The position numbers and the translations under genes were made by a program. 64,000 bases of DNA, taken from Palsa-506 sp963786975 (GTDB taxonomy: Bacteria; Actinomycetota; Actinomycetes; Streptosporangiales; Streptosporangiaceae). The notes beneath the pieces were generated by a model, which had not been told where the DNA came from, made no database searches, and saw nothing but the letters and a program-made list of their open reading frames with translations. Numbering within the stretch: position 1 is the stretch's first letter; the number at the start of each line of letters is the position of its first letter. The stretch spans positions 62,001 through 126,000 of the forward strand of contig CAWBBE010000006.1 in assembly GCA_963786975.1 (NCBI GenBank), read 5' to 3'. Shown here one piece after another: positions 25,652-34,256 of the stretch.

Positions 25652-26565
25652 CTCGCCTCGTGCTGCCGCTCCAGCTCGGCGGCGTGGTCGGGCACGTACG
25701 TCTGCATGTCCTTGGGCGCCCGCTGGTAGCCCTGGGCCGGCGGCCGCGGCGGCAGGGACAGCGGCATCCGCTGCACGTCGTGATAGGGAACCGCGGACAG
25801 CAGGTGCGCGATCATGTTGATCCTGGCCCGCCGCTTGTCGTCGCTCTCCACTACGTTCCACGGCGCCTCCGGGATGTCGGTGTGCACGAACATCTCGTCC
25901 TTGGCCCGGGAGTAATCTTCCCACCGGGTGACCGACTCCAGGTCCATCGGCGACAGCTTCCACTGGCGCATCGGGTCCCGCAGCCGGGACCGGAACCGGT
26001 GTTGCTGCTCGTCGTCGCTCACCGAGAACCAGTACTTCCTGAGCAGGATGCCTTCCTCCACCAGCAGCCGCTCGAAGATCGGGCACTGGTGCAGGAACCG
26101 GAAGTACTCCTCCTTCGTGCAGAACCCCATCACCCGCTCGACCCCGGCCCGGTTGTACCAGCTGCGGTCGAACAGCACGATCTGCCCGGCGGCCGGCAGA
26201 TGCTCGATGTAGCGCTGGAAATACCACTCGGTCTGCTCCCGCTCGGTCGGGGCCGGCAGCGCGACGATCCTGGCGATCCGGGGGTTGAGGTACTCGGCCA
26301 CCCGCTTGATCGTGCTTCCCTTCCCGGCCGCGTCCCGGCCCTCGAAGATCACCACGATCCTGGCCCGCTCGGAGCGCACCCATTCCTGCAGCTTGACCAG
26401 CTCGGCCTGCAGCCGGAACAGCTCGCTCTCGTATAGCTCCTTCGGCATCCGCTTCGTCTTGGCGGCGGCCTGGCCGGATGCCCGGCCGTCCGCCGCACCG
26501 TGGTCCGCCGCTGCGGACTTGGCGGCCTTGGCGGCCTTCTTGGCCTTGGCGCTGTTCCCGGCCAT
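25648..26565 (-). CDS. ppk2: Polyphosphate kinase 2
   Basis: A 305-residue PPK2 (class I-like) enzyme moving phosphate between polyphosphate and nucleoside di/monophosphates. Walker A FEGRDAAGKGSTIKR, Walker B VLFDRSWYNRAGVE and the lid-region RDPMRQWKLSPMDLE are diagnostic. An Ala/Lys-rich leader (residues 2-37) precedes the conserved LYESELFRLQAELVKLQ. Coupled to the MBL-fold hydrolase by GTGA. PPK2 genes are common in actinobacteria; the hydrolase partner is unusual. Confidence 0.95.
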   Translation of the reverse strand: MAGNSAKAKKAAKAAKSAAADHGAADGRASGQAAAKTKRMPKELYESELFRLQAELVKLQEWVRSERARIVVIFEGRDAAGKGSTIKRVAEYLNPRIARIVALPAPTEREQTEWYFQRYIEHLPAAGQIVLFDRSWYNRAGVERVMGFCTKEEYFRFLHQCPIFERLLVEEGILLRKYWFSVSDDEQQHRFRSRLRDPMRQWKLSPMDLESVTRWEDYSRAKDEMFVHTDIPEAPWNVVESDDKRRARINMIAHLLSAVPYHDVQRMPLSLPPRPPAQGYQRAPKDMQTYVPDHAAELERQHEAR

Positions 26566-26671
26566 TGCCGTACCTCCCTGCCGTGGGCGTATGTGACTAT
26601 TCTCCCACTAGCGGGAGGCGGCAGATGATCATAGCGGCGGCGGTTACGGCGGGGCCGCCGGGCTAGCCGGG

Positions 26672-27061
26672 CTAGCCGGCCGCCGCGGCCCGGTTCCCGG
26701 TGACGGCGTCCAGCTGGCCGGCGTCGAAGCAGGTACGGTCACCGGTGTGGCAGGCCGCGCCGACCTGGTCGACCTTGACCAGGACCGCGTCGCCGTCGCA
26801 GTCCAGCGCGACCGACTTCACCCACTGCTGGTGGCCGGACGTGTCGCCCTTGACCCAGTACTCCTGGCGGCTGCGGGACCAGTAGGTGCACCGGCCGGTG
26901 GCCAGCGTCCGGCGCAGCGCCTCGTCGTCCATCCAGCCCAGCATCAGCACCTCGCCGGTGTCGTACTGCTGCGCGATGGCCGCCACCAGCCCGGCCGGAT
27001 CCCGCTTCAGCCGCGCCGCGACCGCCGGGTCCAGCCCGGACTCGCCAGCCATGCTGCTCAT
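26672..27061 (-). CDS. hisI: Phosphoribosyl-AMP cyclohydrolase
   Basis: A 129-residue HisI, third step of histidine synthesis. Signature residues include VLMLGWMDDEALRRTL, TYWSRSRQEYWVKGDTSGH and the metal-binding CHTGDRTCF. ATG 27061 has GGAAAGGGAG upstream; a longer reading from 27106 would begin inside the neighbouring hairpin and is rejected. No HisE domain is fused. Last gene of the hisDCBHAFI run. Confidence 0.93.
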   Translation of the reverse strand: MSSMAGESGLDPAVAARLKRDPAGLVAAIAQQYDTGEVLMLGWMDDEALRRTLATGRCTYWSRSRQEYWVKGDTSGHQQWVKSVALDCDGDAVLVKVDQVGAACHTGDRTCFDAGQLDAVTGNRAAAAG

Positions 27062-27076
27062 CAGCCCCACTCCCTT

Positions 27077-27134
27077 TCCTTGATCACGGAGGATCCGGCT
27101 CGCCATGACAGGCCGGATCCTCCGTGATCAAGGA
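27077..27134. repeat. Perfect 23-bp inverted repeat at the hisF-hisI junction
   Basis: Arms 27077-27099 and 27112-27134 are exact reverse complements around a 12-nt loop. The hairpin contains the last 16 codons and stop of hisF (HSLITEDPACHGEPDPP) and ends just before the hisI ribosome binding site. HisF normally ends near the AAGYPVR that precedes this extension, so the element appears to have been inserted at the hisF 3' end. It could act as a partial terminator or RNA-processing site ahead of hisI. Confidence 0.85.
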
Positions 27135-27905
27135 GTGTCCGGCCGGGAGGCGGACGGGATAGCCGGCCGCGCGGAGGGACTCCTTGACGGCGGCGATGGA
27201 CAGGCCGCCGAAGTGGAACGTGCTGGCGGCCAGCACGGCGTCCGCGCCCGCCTCGACAGCCGGGGCGAAATGCGCGAGCTGGCCCGCTCCCCCGCTGGCG
27301 ATCACCGGGACCGTCACCGCGGCCCGGACGGCGCGGATCATCGGCAGGTCGTAGCCGGCCCGGCTGCCGTCGGCGTCCATCGAGTTCAGCAGGATCTCGC
27401 CGGCCCCGAGCCCGGCGGCGCGGGCCGCCCAGCGGACCGCGTCCAGGCCGGCCGGGCGGCGGCCGCCGTGCGTGGTCACCTCGAACCCGCTGGGGAACGG
27501 GCCGCGGCGGGCGTCCACCGACACCACGATGCACTGTGAGCCGAACCGGCCCGCGGCCTCGGTCAGCAGCCCGGGCCGGGCGATCGCCGCGGTGTTCAGC
27601 GCCACCTTGTCGGCGCCGGCCCGCAGCAGCCGGTCCACGTCGGCGACGCTGCGCACCCCGCCGCCGACGGTCAGCGGGATGAAGACCTGCTCGGCGGTCC
27701 GCCGGACCACGTCGTACATGGTGTCCCGGCGTTCACTGGACGCGGTGATGTCGAGGAACACCAGCTCGTCGATGCCGCCAGCGTCGTAAGCCGCGGCCAG
27801 CCCGACCGGGTCGCCGGCGTCCCGCAGGTCGCGGAACTGCACGCCCTTGACCACCCGGCCGTCGTCGACGTCGAGGCAGGCGATGACCCGGACGGCGACG
27901 GTCAC
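27084..27905 (-). CDS. hisF: Imidazole glycerol phosphate synthase, cyclase subunit
   Basis: A 273-residue TIM barrel that with HisH makes imidazole glycerol phosphate and AICAR. Catalytic Asp in ACLDVDDGRVVKG and the second Asp region ILLNSMDADGSRAGYD are present, with phosphate-binding VGGGVRS and VIASGGAG. GTG 27905 overlaps the hisA stop. The C-terminus runs about 18-20 residues beyond the usual AAGYPVR end; the extra residues are encoded by the hairpin at 27077-27134. Confidence 0.95.
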   Translation of the reverse strand: MTVAVRVIACLDVDDGRVVKGVQFRDLRDAGDPVGLAAAYDAGGIDELVFLDITASSERRDTMYDVVRRTAEQVFIPLTVGGGVRSVADVDRLLRAGADKVALNTAAIARPGLLTEAAGRFGSQCIVVSVDARRGPFPSGFEVTTHGGRRPAGLDAVRWAARAAGLGAGEILLNSMDADGSRAGYDLPMIRAVRAAVTVPVIASGGAGQLAHFAPAVEAGADAVLAASTFHFGGLSIAAVKESLRAAGYPVRLPAGHSLITEDPACHGEPDPP

Positions 27906-28639
27906 CGGCGGGCCGCCGCGAGGGCCTGCGGCAGCGTGAACGCGCCCGCGTACAGGGCCTTGCCGATGATGGCGCCCTCGACGCCGAGCGGCCGCAGCGA
28001 GGCGATCGCGCTGATGTCGGCCAGGCTGGACACCCCGCCGCTGGCGATCACCGGCCGCCCGGTGCCGGCGCACACCTGGCGGAGCAGGTCCAGGTTCGGC
28101 CCGCGGAGCATGCCGTCCTTCGTCACGTCGGTGACCACGTACCGCGGGCAGCCGTCCGCCTCCAGCCGGGCCAGCACGTCCATCAGCTCGCCGCCGTCGG
28201 CGGTCCAGCCGCGGGCGGCCAGCCGGGTGCCGCGGACGTCCAGGCCGACGGCGACCCGCTCGCCGTGCCGGGCGATCACGTCGCGGACCCAGGCCGGGTC
28301 CTCCAGCGCGGCGGTGCCGATGTTGACCCGCTCGCAGCCGGTCGACAGCGCGGCGGCCAGCGAGGCGTCGTCGCGGATGCCGCCGGACAGCTCCACCGCG
28401 ACGTCCAGCTGGCCGATCAGGGCGGCGATCAGCGCGGCGTTGGAGCCGCGGCCGAAGGCGGCGTCCAGGTCGACCAGGTGAATCCACCGCGCGCCAGCCC
28501 GCTGCCAGGCGAGCGCGGCGTCCAGCGGGTTGCCGTAGCCGGTCTCGGTGCCGGCCGCGCCCTGGACCAGGCGGACGGCCTGGCCGCCGGACACGTCGAC
28601 CGCGGGCAGCAGGGTCAGCGCGGCGGCCGGGCCGGTCAC
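27902..28639 (-). CDS. priA: HisA/PriA phosphoribosyl isomerase
   Basis: A 245-residue (beta/alpha)8 isomerase of ProFAR. Catalytic residues sit in LLPAVDVSGGQAVRLVQG and RYVVTDVTKDGML. In many actinobacteria this enzyme is PriA and also serves as TrpF; the sequence has the PriA-like YGNPLDAALAWQ and GIRDDASL regions, but dual activity is inferred. Starts GTG 28639 and overlaps both neighbours by 4 nt. Confidence 0.92.
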   Translation of the reverse strand: MTGPAAALTLLPAVDVSGGQAVRLVQGAAGTETGYGNPLDAALAWQRAGARWIHLVDLDAAFGRGSNAALIAALIGQLDVAVELSGGIRDDASLAAALSTGCERVNIGTAALEDPAWVRDVIARHGERVAVGLDVRGTRLAARGWTADGGELMDVLARLEADGCPRYVVTDVTKDGMLRGPNLDLLRQVCAGTGRPVIASGGVSSLADISAIASLRPLGVEGAIIGKALYAGAFTLPQALAAARR

Positions 28640-29286
28640 CGGACCAGCTCCAGCCAGTTGGCCAGCAGGGCGGCACCCGCGTCAGCCGACTTCTCCGGAT
28701 GGAACTGGGTCGCGCAGAGCGGGCCGTGCTCGACCGCGGCGATGAAGTCCTGCCCGTGCGTGGCCAGGGTCAGCAGCGGTTCCGGCTGGCCGCCCGGGTC
28801 ACCGGCCGGCGGCAGCGAGCTGACCGCGTACGAATGCACGAAGTAGAACCGGGTATCCGGGCCGAAGCCGGCCAGCAGCCGGGTGCCGGGCGGCGGCCGG
28901 ACCGTGTTCCAGCCCATGTGCGGCAGCACCGGCGCGGCCAGCCGTGCCACCACGCCCGGCAGCTCGCCGCAGCCGGCCGTCCGCTCGCCGTGCTCGGCTC
29001 CCTCGGCGAACAGCACCTGCATGCCGACGCAGATCCCGAGCACCGGCCGGGCACCGGCCAGCCGCTTGCCGATGACCACCTCGCCGCGGATCGCCCGCAG
29101 CCCGGCCATGCACGCGGCGAACGCGCCCACGCCGGGGACCACCAGCCCGTCGCAGTTCAGCGCCGCGCCGGAGTCCGCGGTCACGGTCACGTCGGCGCCC
29201 GCCCGCTGCAATGCCCGCTGGGCAGAACGCAGGTTCCCGGAGCCATAGTCCAGCACCACAACGCGGGGCCGCACCGCAGGACTCAC
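28636..29286 (-). CDS. hisH: Imidazole glycerol phosphate synthase, glutaminase subunit
   Basis: A 216-residue class I glutamine amidotransferase delivering ammonia to HisF. Nucleophile Cys in LGICVGMQVLF, His and Glu in ATQFHPEKSAD, oxyanion-strand VVPGVGAF. Overlaps hisA and hisB by 4 nt each. Confidence 0.95.
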   Translation of the reverse strand: MSPAVRPRVVVLDYGSGNLRSAQRALQRAGADVTVTADSGAALNCDGLVVPGVGAFAACMAGLRAIRGEVVIGKRLAGARPVLGICVGMQVLFAEGAEHGERTAGCGELPGVVARLAAPVLPHMGWNTVRPPPGTRLLAGFGPDTRFYFVHSYAVSSLPPAGDPGGQPEPLLTLATHGQDFIAAVEHGPLCATQFHPEKSADAGAALLANWLELVR

Positions 29287-29873
29287 AGCACGCCCTTGGT
29301 GCTGGGGATGCCGCCGGCCCGCGGGTCCGGGGACGCGGCGGTGCGCAGCGCCCGGGCGAAGGCCTTGAACTGGGCCTCGACGATGTGGTGCGGGTTACGG
29401 CCGGCCAGCACGGTCAGGTGCACGCAGATACCCGCCGTGGCCGCGAGAGACTCGAAGAAGTGCCCGGTCAGCGTCGTGTCGTAGGTGCCGATCAGCGGCG
29501 CCATCCCGGCCGGCTCGGCGTGCACGCAGTAGGGCCGGCCGGACAGGTCGACCGCGGCGCTGGCGAGGGTCTCGTCCAGCGGGATCAGCGCGTCACCGAA
29601 CCGGCAGATGCCCGCCTTGTCACCGAGCGCCTCGCGCAGCGCCTGGCCGAGCGCGAGCGCGGTGTCCTCGACCGTATGGTGCGCGTCGATCTCGGTGTCG
29701 CCGCTGGCCTGCACGGTCAGGTCCAGGCAGCCGTGCTTGCCGAGCTGGGCCAGCATGTGGTCGAAAAACGGGACGCCGGTGGCCGCCGAGGTCAGGCCGG
29801 CGCCGTCCAGGTCGAGCTCGACCAGGACCTGGGTCTCCCTGGTGATCCGCTGCACCCGGGCAGTCCTGGTCAT
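29283..29873 (-). CDS. hisB: Imidazoleglycerol-phosphate dehydratase
   Basis: A 196-residue monofunctional IGPD (no phosphatase domain). Metal-binding histidine motifs FFDHMLAQLGKHG, DAHHTVEDTAL and NPHHIVEAQFKAFARAL are intact. ATG 29873 overlaps the hisC stop. Confidence 0.95.
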   Translation of the reverse strand: MTRTARVQRITRETQVLVELDLDGAGLTSAATGVPFFDHMLAQLGKHGCLDLTVQASGDTEIDAHHTVEDTALALGQALREALGDKAGICRFGDALIPLDETLASAAVDLSGRPYCVHAEPAGMAPLIGTYDTTLTGHFFESLAATAGICVHLTVLAGRNPHHIVEAQFKAFARALRTAASPDPRAGGIPSTKGVL

Positions 29874-31000
29874 GCCGGCCTGCTCAGGCCGGCCTCGGCC
29901 CGGGCCAGCACGGCGCGGAGTGCGGCGCGGAACGTGGCCATCTCCGCGGGCGTCCCGACGCTCACCCGGAGCCAGCCCGGCGGCCCGGTCTCGCGGATCA
30001 GCACCCCGCGGTCCAGCAGGTCCTGCCATACCTGATGGCGGTCCTCGAACAGGCCGAACAGGATGAAGTTGGCATCCGAGTCGGCCACGGTCAGGCCGGT
30101 CCTGCGCAGCCAGCCCACCATCACATCCCGCTCGGTGCGCAGCTTAGCCACGCTGGCCAGCACCTCGGCGGTGTGCGCCAGGGCGGCGCGCGCGGCCGCC
30201 TGGGTGAGCGCGGACAGGTGGTAGGGCAGCCGGACGACCTGCAGCGCGTCGATGACCGCGGGATCGGCGGCGAGGTAGCCAACCCGGGCCCCGGCCAGCG
30301 CGAAGGCCTTGGACATGGTGCGGGCCACGGTAAGCCGCGGATAGCGGGGCAGCAGCTCGAGCGCGCTCGGCTGGCCGGGGCGGGCGAATTCGGCGTACGC
30401 CTCGTCGACGATGATCATGCCGGGCGCGGCCGCGCAGACCGCGTCGATCACGGCCAGCGGGAGCGCCGCGCCGGTCGGGTTGTTCGGCGAGGTGAGGAAC
30501 ACCACGTCCGGCTGCAGGTCGGCTACCTGCCGGGCGGCCCGGCCGGGATCCAGGCCGAAGTCCGGCTCCCTGGCCGCGGTGGCCCACCGGGTGCTGGTGG
30601 CCCGGGCGATCAGCGGGTGCATCGAGTAGGACGGCTCGAAGCCGAGCGCGGTGCGGCCTGGGCCCCCGAATGCCTGCAGCAGCTGCTGGATCACCTCGTT
30701 CGACCCGTTGGCCGCCCATACCTGCCGCCCGGTCAGCCCGTGGCCGAGATAGCGGGCCAGGTCCTCCCTGAGCGCCACCGCATCCCGGTCCGGGTACCGG
30801 TTCAGGCCGGCCGCCGCCGCGGCCGCCGCCTCGGTGATCGCCCGCACCAGGCCGGGCGGCGGCGGGTACGGGTTCTCGTTCGTGTTCAGCCGGACCGCGA
30901 CGTCGAGCTGCGGGGCTCCGTAAGGCTGCAGGCTGGCCAGATCGGCCCGCAGCGGCGGCGGCTCGGCCGCCGGGTGCTGGACGCTGCCGGGCCCGTTCAT
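29870..31000 (-). CDS. hisC: Histidinol-phosphate aminotransferase
   Basis: A 376-residue fold-type I PLP aminotransferase. RLNTNENPYPPP at the N-terminus, substrate loop FLTSPNNPTGAALP, IVDEAYAEF and the PLP lysine in ARTMSKAFALAGARVGY identify HisC. ATG 31000 overlaps the hisD stop by 4 nt. Confidence 0.95.
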   Translation of the reverse strand: MNGPGSVQHPAAEPPPLRADLASLQPYGAPQLDVAVRLNTNENPYPPPPGLVRAITEAAAAAAAGLNRYPDRDAVALREDLARYLGHGLTGRQVWAANGSNEVIQQLLQAFGGPGRTALGFEPSYSMHPLIARATSTRWATAAREPDFGLDPGRAARQVADLQPDVVFLTSPNNPTGAALPLAVIDAVCAAAPGMIIVDEAYAEFARPGQPSALELLPRYPRLTVARTMSKAFALAGARVGYLAADPAVIDALQVVRLPYHLSALTQAAARAALAHTAEVLASVAKLRTERDVMVGWLRRTGLTVADSDANFILFGLFEDRHQVWQDLLDRGVLIRETGPPGWLRVSVGTPAEMATFRAALRAVLARAEAGLSRPA

Positions 31001-32322
31001 CGCGCCGCCCCCGCCCCGGCCGGGAACCTGGCCCGGACCGCCTGGACGTGCGCGGCGAGGTCCTCGGCCCCGCCGAGCGCCTCGATGTACGGCGCGGCGG
31101 CGGCCAGCCCGGCCGCGTCGCACTCGACCAGGTGGATGCCGCGCAGGAAGGACAGCACCGACAGGCCGCCGGAGTGCCGGGCGGTGCCGCCGGTCGGCAG
31201 CACGTGGTTGGATCCGGCCAGGTAGTCGCCGAGCGATACCGGCGCGTAGCGGCCGGCGAAGATGGCTCCCGCGTTGCGCACCTGGCGGGCCAGCTGGCCG
31301 GCCCCCTCGGCCTGGATCTCCAGGTGCTCGGGGGCCCAGGCGTCGGTTACGGCCAGCGCCGCGGCCAGGTTGTCGACCAGCACGCACGCGGACTGGCCGG
31401 CCAGCGCGGCCTCGACCCGCTCGCGGTGCCGCGCCGCGGCTGCCTGGCCGGCCAGCGCGGCCGCGGTCCGGTCGGCGAGATCCGGGTCGGTGGTGATCAG
31501 CAGGCAGGCGGCCAGCGGGTCGTGCTCGGCCTGGGCGACCAGGTCGGCCGCGACCAGCGCCGGGTCCGCGGTGTGGTCGGCGATGATCGCGACCTCGGTC
31601 GGGCCGGCCTCCGCGTCGGTGCCGATCGTGCCGAGCAGCAGCCGCTTCGCCGCGGCGACGTAGACGTTGCCGGGGCCGCTGACGATGTCGGCCGGGGCGC
31701 AGTCGGCCGTGCCGTAGGCGAACATCGCGACCGCCTGCGCGCCGCCGGCCGCGTGCACCTCGGTAATGCCGAGCAGCGCGCAGGCGGCCAGCACGGCCGG
31801 ATGCGGCAGGCCGCCGTGCCCGGCGCCGGGCGGCGAGGCGACCGCGATCTCGGCCACGCCGGCCACCTGGGCCGGGATCACGTTCATCACCACCGAGGAG
31901 GGGTAGGCGACCAGGCCGCCGGGGACGTACACGCCGGCCCGGCCGACCGGCACGTAGCGCTCGGTGACCGAGGAGCCCGGCGCGACGGTGGTGACCGAAT
32001 CGGGCGGCAGCTGTGCCTCGTGCACGAGCCTGGCCCGCCGGGCCGCCTCGGCCAGCGCGGACCTGACGTCATCGTCGAGCCCGTCCAGCGCGGCGGCCAG
32101 CGCCTGCGCCGGAACCCTGGTGGCGGGCAGGTCGACGCCGTCGAACCTGGCCGTGTATTCGCGTACCGCGGCGGCGCCCCGTTCGCGCACGCCGTCGCAG
32201 ATCGGGCGGACCGCCTCGACCGCGGTCCCGACGTCAAGCGATGCCCTCGGCAGGACCCCGGCTAGGGCCAGCCGGCTGAGGCCGGCCGCCGTGGCGCCGC
32301 GCAGGTCGACGGTTCTGAGCAC
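30997..32322 (-). CDS. hisD: Histidinol dehydrogenase
   Basis: A 441-residue zinc enzyme for the last two steps of histidine synthesis. Conserved GRAGVYVPGGLVAYPSSVVM, DIVSGPGNVYVAAAKR, the catalytic region AWAPEHLEI and ARHSGGLSVLSFL are present. First gene of the hisDCBHAFI operon. No obvious attenuator or leader peptide in the 100 nt upstream. Confidence 0.96.
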   Translation of the reverse strand: MLRTVDLRGATAAGLSRLALAGVLPRASLDVGTAVEAVRPICDGVRERGAAAVREYTARFDGVDLPATRVPAQALAAALDGLDDDVRSALAEAARRARLVHEAQLPPDSVTTVAPGSSVTERYVPVGRAGVYVPGGLVAYPSSVVMNVIPAQVAGVAEIAVASPPGAGHGGLPHPAVLAACALLGITEVHAAGGAQAVAMFAYGTADCAPADIVSGPGNVYVAAAKRLLLGTIGTDAEAGPTEVAIIADHTADPALVAADLVAQAEHDPLAACLLITTDPDLADRTAAALAGQAAAARHRERVEAALAGQSACVLVDNLAAALAVTDAWAPEHLEIQAEGAGQLARQVRNAGAIFAGRYAPVSLGDYLAGSNHVLPTGGTARHSGGLSVLSFLRGIHLVECDAAGLAAAAPYIEALGGAEDLAAHVQAVRARFPAGAGAAR

Positions 32323-32425
32323 CAGCCAAGCCTAGTGGGCGCCAGCCGGTCAGCCCGAACGCGCCGGGCCGTCCGGGCTGCCTGCCCGTCCTGGCCCGGC
32401 CGGGCGGCGGCGTCAGCCGGACTTG

Positions 32426-32644
32426 TCATCGCTCGGCACCGGCGGGCTGGCCGGCCGCGGGTGGCCGGCCGCGGGGGCGCATCGGCCCGGCCTGGCGGGG
32501 CAGCCGGCCGGCTTCGGCGAGCGCGCGGCGCAGCAGGAACTCGATCTGGGCGTTGGTGCTGCGCAGCTCGTCGCCGGCCCATCGGGCCAGGGCGTCGTGG
32601 ACGGCGGGGTCCAGCCGCAGCAGGACGCCCTTGCGCTCGCTCAC
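32426..32644 (-). CDS. Ribbon-helix-helix (Arc/CopG-like) protein, 72 aa
   Basis: GTG 32644 opens VSERKGVLLRLDPAVHDALA, then RWAGDELRSTNAQIEFLLRRAL, an Arc-type beta-strand plus two helices with the conserved STNAQIEFLLRRAL second helix. The tail is Pro/Arg-rich. It follows the stomatin-like gene by 19 nt on the same strand. A DNA-binding or antitoxin-like role is possible; no toxin gene is adjacent. Start choice is uncertain because the ribosome binding site is poor. Confidence 0.7.
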   Translation of the reverse strand: MSERKGVLLRLDPAVHDALARWAGDELRSTNAQIEFLLRRALAEAGRLPRQAGPMRPRGRPPAAGQPAGAER

Positions 32645-32663
32645 CAGGAGACCGTGGTTGCCG

Positions 32664-33623
32664 TCATTGGTACAGGGAGCCGGTGTTGACGACCTGCTGG
32701 GTCGCCTGCTCGCTGCACAGCACCACGAGCAGGTTGGAGACCATGGCGGCCTTTCGCTCCTCATCCAGCTCGACGACGCCCTCCTCCTCCAGCCGCTCCA
32801 GGGCCAGCTTCACCATGCCCACCGCACCCTCGACTATCCGCTGGCGGGCCCCCACGACCGCGCTGGCCTGCTGCTGGCGCAGCATGGCCTGGGCGATCTC
32901 CGGGGAGTACGACAGCCGGGTCAGCCTGGACTCGATGATATGCACGCCGGCCGGCCTGACCCGGTCGGTGACCTCAGCCGACAGCCGCTCGGTGATCTCC
33001 TCGGCGTTGTCGCGCAGCGACAGCGCGCCGCTGCCGCGGTTGTCGTAAGGGTAGCTGGAGGCGATGTGCCGGATGGCAGTCTCGGTCTGGATGGTCACGA
33101 ACTGAGTGAAATCATCGACGGAGTAGACCGCGCTGGCCGTGTCGGCGACCTGCCAGACGACCACGGCGGCGATCTCGATCGGGTTGCCGTCGGCGTCGTT
33201 GACCTTGGCCTGCGCTGACTCCTGGTTGCGGATCCTGGTGGAGACCACGATGCGGCGGGTAAACGGGTTCACCCACTGCAGGCCGGACTCGCGGATGGTG
33301 CCGCGGTACCGGCCGAACAGCTGCACCACGCGCGCCTGCCCGGGCACGACCGGGGTCAGGCCCGCCAGCGCGAGGCCGCTGGCGATAAAGACAACGACGC
33401 CAAGCGCGATCAGCGCCTTGCCGCCCCCGCCGCCAAGGTGACCCGCCAGCACCAGCAGCGCCACCCCGGCCAGCACCAGGACGATGCCAGCCACCAGCAC
33501 GCGCAGGCCGGGCATGGACCGGGCGACGCGCTCGGTCACCCGCCCGGGCAGTTGCGCGCCCGCCGCCGCCGCACCCTTTGCAACCATCCCCTGGCCCGCG
33601 GCCGTCGCATTCTGGGTAACCAT
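32664..33623 (-). CDS. SPFH/band-7 (stomatin-like) membrane protein
   Basis: 319 residues from ATG 33623, which follows GAGGAGG. Two hydrophobic helices (VLVAGIVLVLAGVALLVLAG and LIALGVVVFIASGLALAGL) precede a band-7 domain (VVPGQARVVQLFGRYRGTIR, GLQWVNPFTRRIVVSTRIRN, TAIRHIASSYPYD) and a helical C-terminus (PEIAQAMLRQQQASAVVGAR). Such proteins oligomerise in membrane microdomains. A clear promoter with upstream repeats precedes it, and a ribbon-helix-helix gene follows. It interrupts the usual hisG-hisD neighbourhood. Confidence 0.9.
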   Translation of the reverse strand: MVTQNATAAGQGMVAKGAAAAGAQLPGRVTERVARSMPGLRVLVAGIVLVLAGVALLVLAGHLGGGGGKALIALGVVVFIASGLALAGLTPVVPGQARVVQLFGRYRGTIRESGLQWVNPFTRRIVVSTRIRNQESAQAKVNDADGNPIEIAAVVVWQVADTASAVYSVDDFTQFVTIQTETAIRHIASSYPYDNRGSGALSLRDNAEEITERLSAEVTDRVRPAGVHIIESRLTRLSYSPEIAQAMLRQQQASAVVGARQRIVEGAVGMVKLALERLEEEGVVELDEERKAAMVSNLLVVLCSEQATQQVVNTGSLYQ

Positions 33624-33663
33624 CTGAGCCTCCTCGGCTTGACCGACCTGATAACAGATGCTT

Positions 33664-33692
33664 AGCATACTGATATCTATTTCTGTTGGCAA
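33664..33692 (-). promoter_or_regulatory. Promoter of the stomatin-like gene
   Basis: On the minus strand TTGCCA (33687-33692), a 17-nt AT-rich spacer and TATGCT (33664-33669) form a good -35/-10 pair about 40 nt before the ATG. The -10 overlaps an 11-bp palindrome ATGCTTAGCAT. Confidence 0.6.
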
Positions 33693-33755
33693 GGAACGCA
33701 CCGCGGGGCGAACGGAACGCACCGCGGGGCGAACGGCACGCACCGCGGGCCGGCC
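33693..33755. repeat. Three 21-bp direct repeats abutting the -35 box
   Basis: Units 33693-33713 and 33714-33734 are identical; 33735-33755 is a diverged third copy. The 21-bp period equals two helical turns and the array ends exactly at the -35 hexamer, as activator-binding arrays do. The rest of 33624-33815 shows no gene. Confidence 0.75.
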
Positions 33756-33815
33756 GGAGCGGCGCAGCGCGGACCACGACCGAGCGAACCCCACCCGCGC
33801 CCTCCGGGGCCGGCC

Positions 33816-34256
33816 ATGCTGGCCACCAACGGCACGACGGTCTTCGCCGCCGTCAACAACCTGGCCGTGCCGATGACGGTCAACGGCGTGGCGGAAAGCT
33901 CCAAGGCGTTCGAGGCGTCGATCCCGCGGGCAACCGGCGAGATGGTCGCCGTGAACCAGGACACCGGGAAGGTCGAGTGGGATGACAAGCTGCCCTCCTC
34001 GCCCTACGGCGCCGCCGTCACCGGCAACGTGGTGTTCACCACGACCTACAACGGTGACCTGTACGCCTTCAACGCGGCGACCGGCGCGATCCTGCTGAAG
34101 ACGGCGCTGTCGGCGGGCACGAACGCGCCTGTCACCATCGACGGCGACTACGTCATCGCGGGAGCGGCCAACGCGCTATCGAGCGGGCAGCGGCCGCTGA
34201 TCATCGCCTACAAGCTCGGCGCCAGGGGCAAGCTCCCTGACACCGTCGGCTCGTAG
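33816..34256 (+). pseudogene. C-terminal fragment of a PQQ-type beta-propeller protein
   Basis: 146 residues resembling the last blades of a PQQ-repeat beta-propeller dehydrogenase or BamB-like protein: GEMVAVNQDTGKVEWDDKLP, TTTYNGDLYAFNAATGAILL and APVTIDGDYVIAGAANALS contain the A-x-N/D-x-x-T-G-x-x-x-W blade motif. Full proteins of this kind are 400-600 residues, and upstream sequence is promoter and repeats of the opposite-strand gene, so the 5' two thirds are missing. No ribosome binding site precedes ATG 33816. Probably a non-functional remnant. The following 34257-34431 holds no convincing gene. Confidence 0.65.

Noticed and set aside
24587..26383. 598-codon frame apparently fusing PPK2 and MBL sequences
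   Set aside because: The upstream part is an out-of-frame shadow of ppk2; there are two overlapping genes, not a fusion.
26672..27106. Longer hisI starting at 27106
   Set aside because: The added residues come from the hairpin, while a good ribosome binding site precedes ATG 27061.
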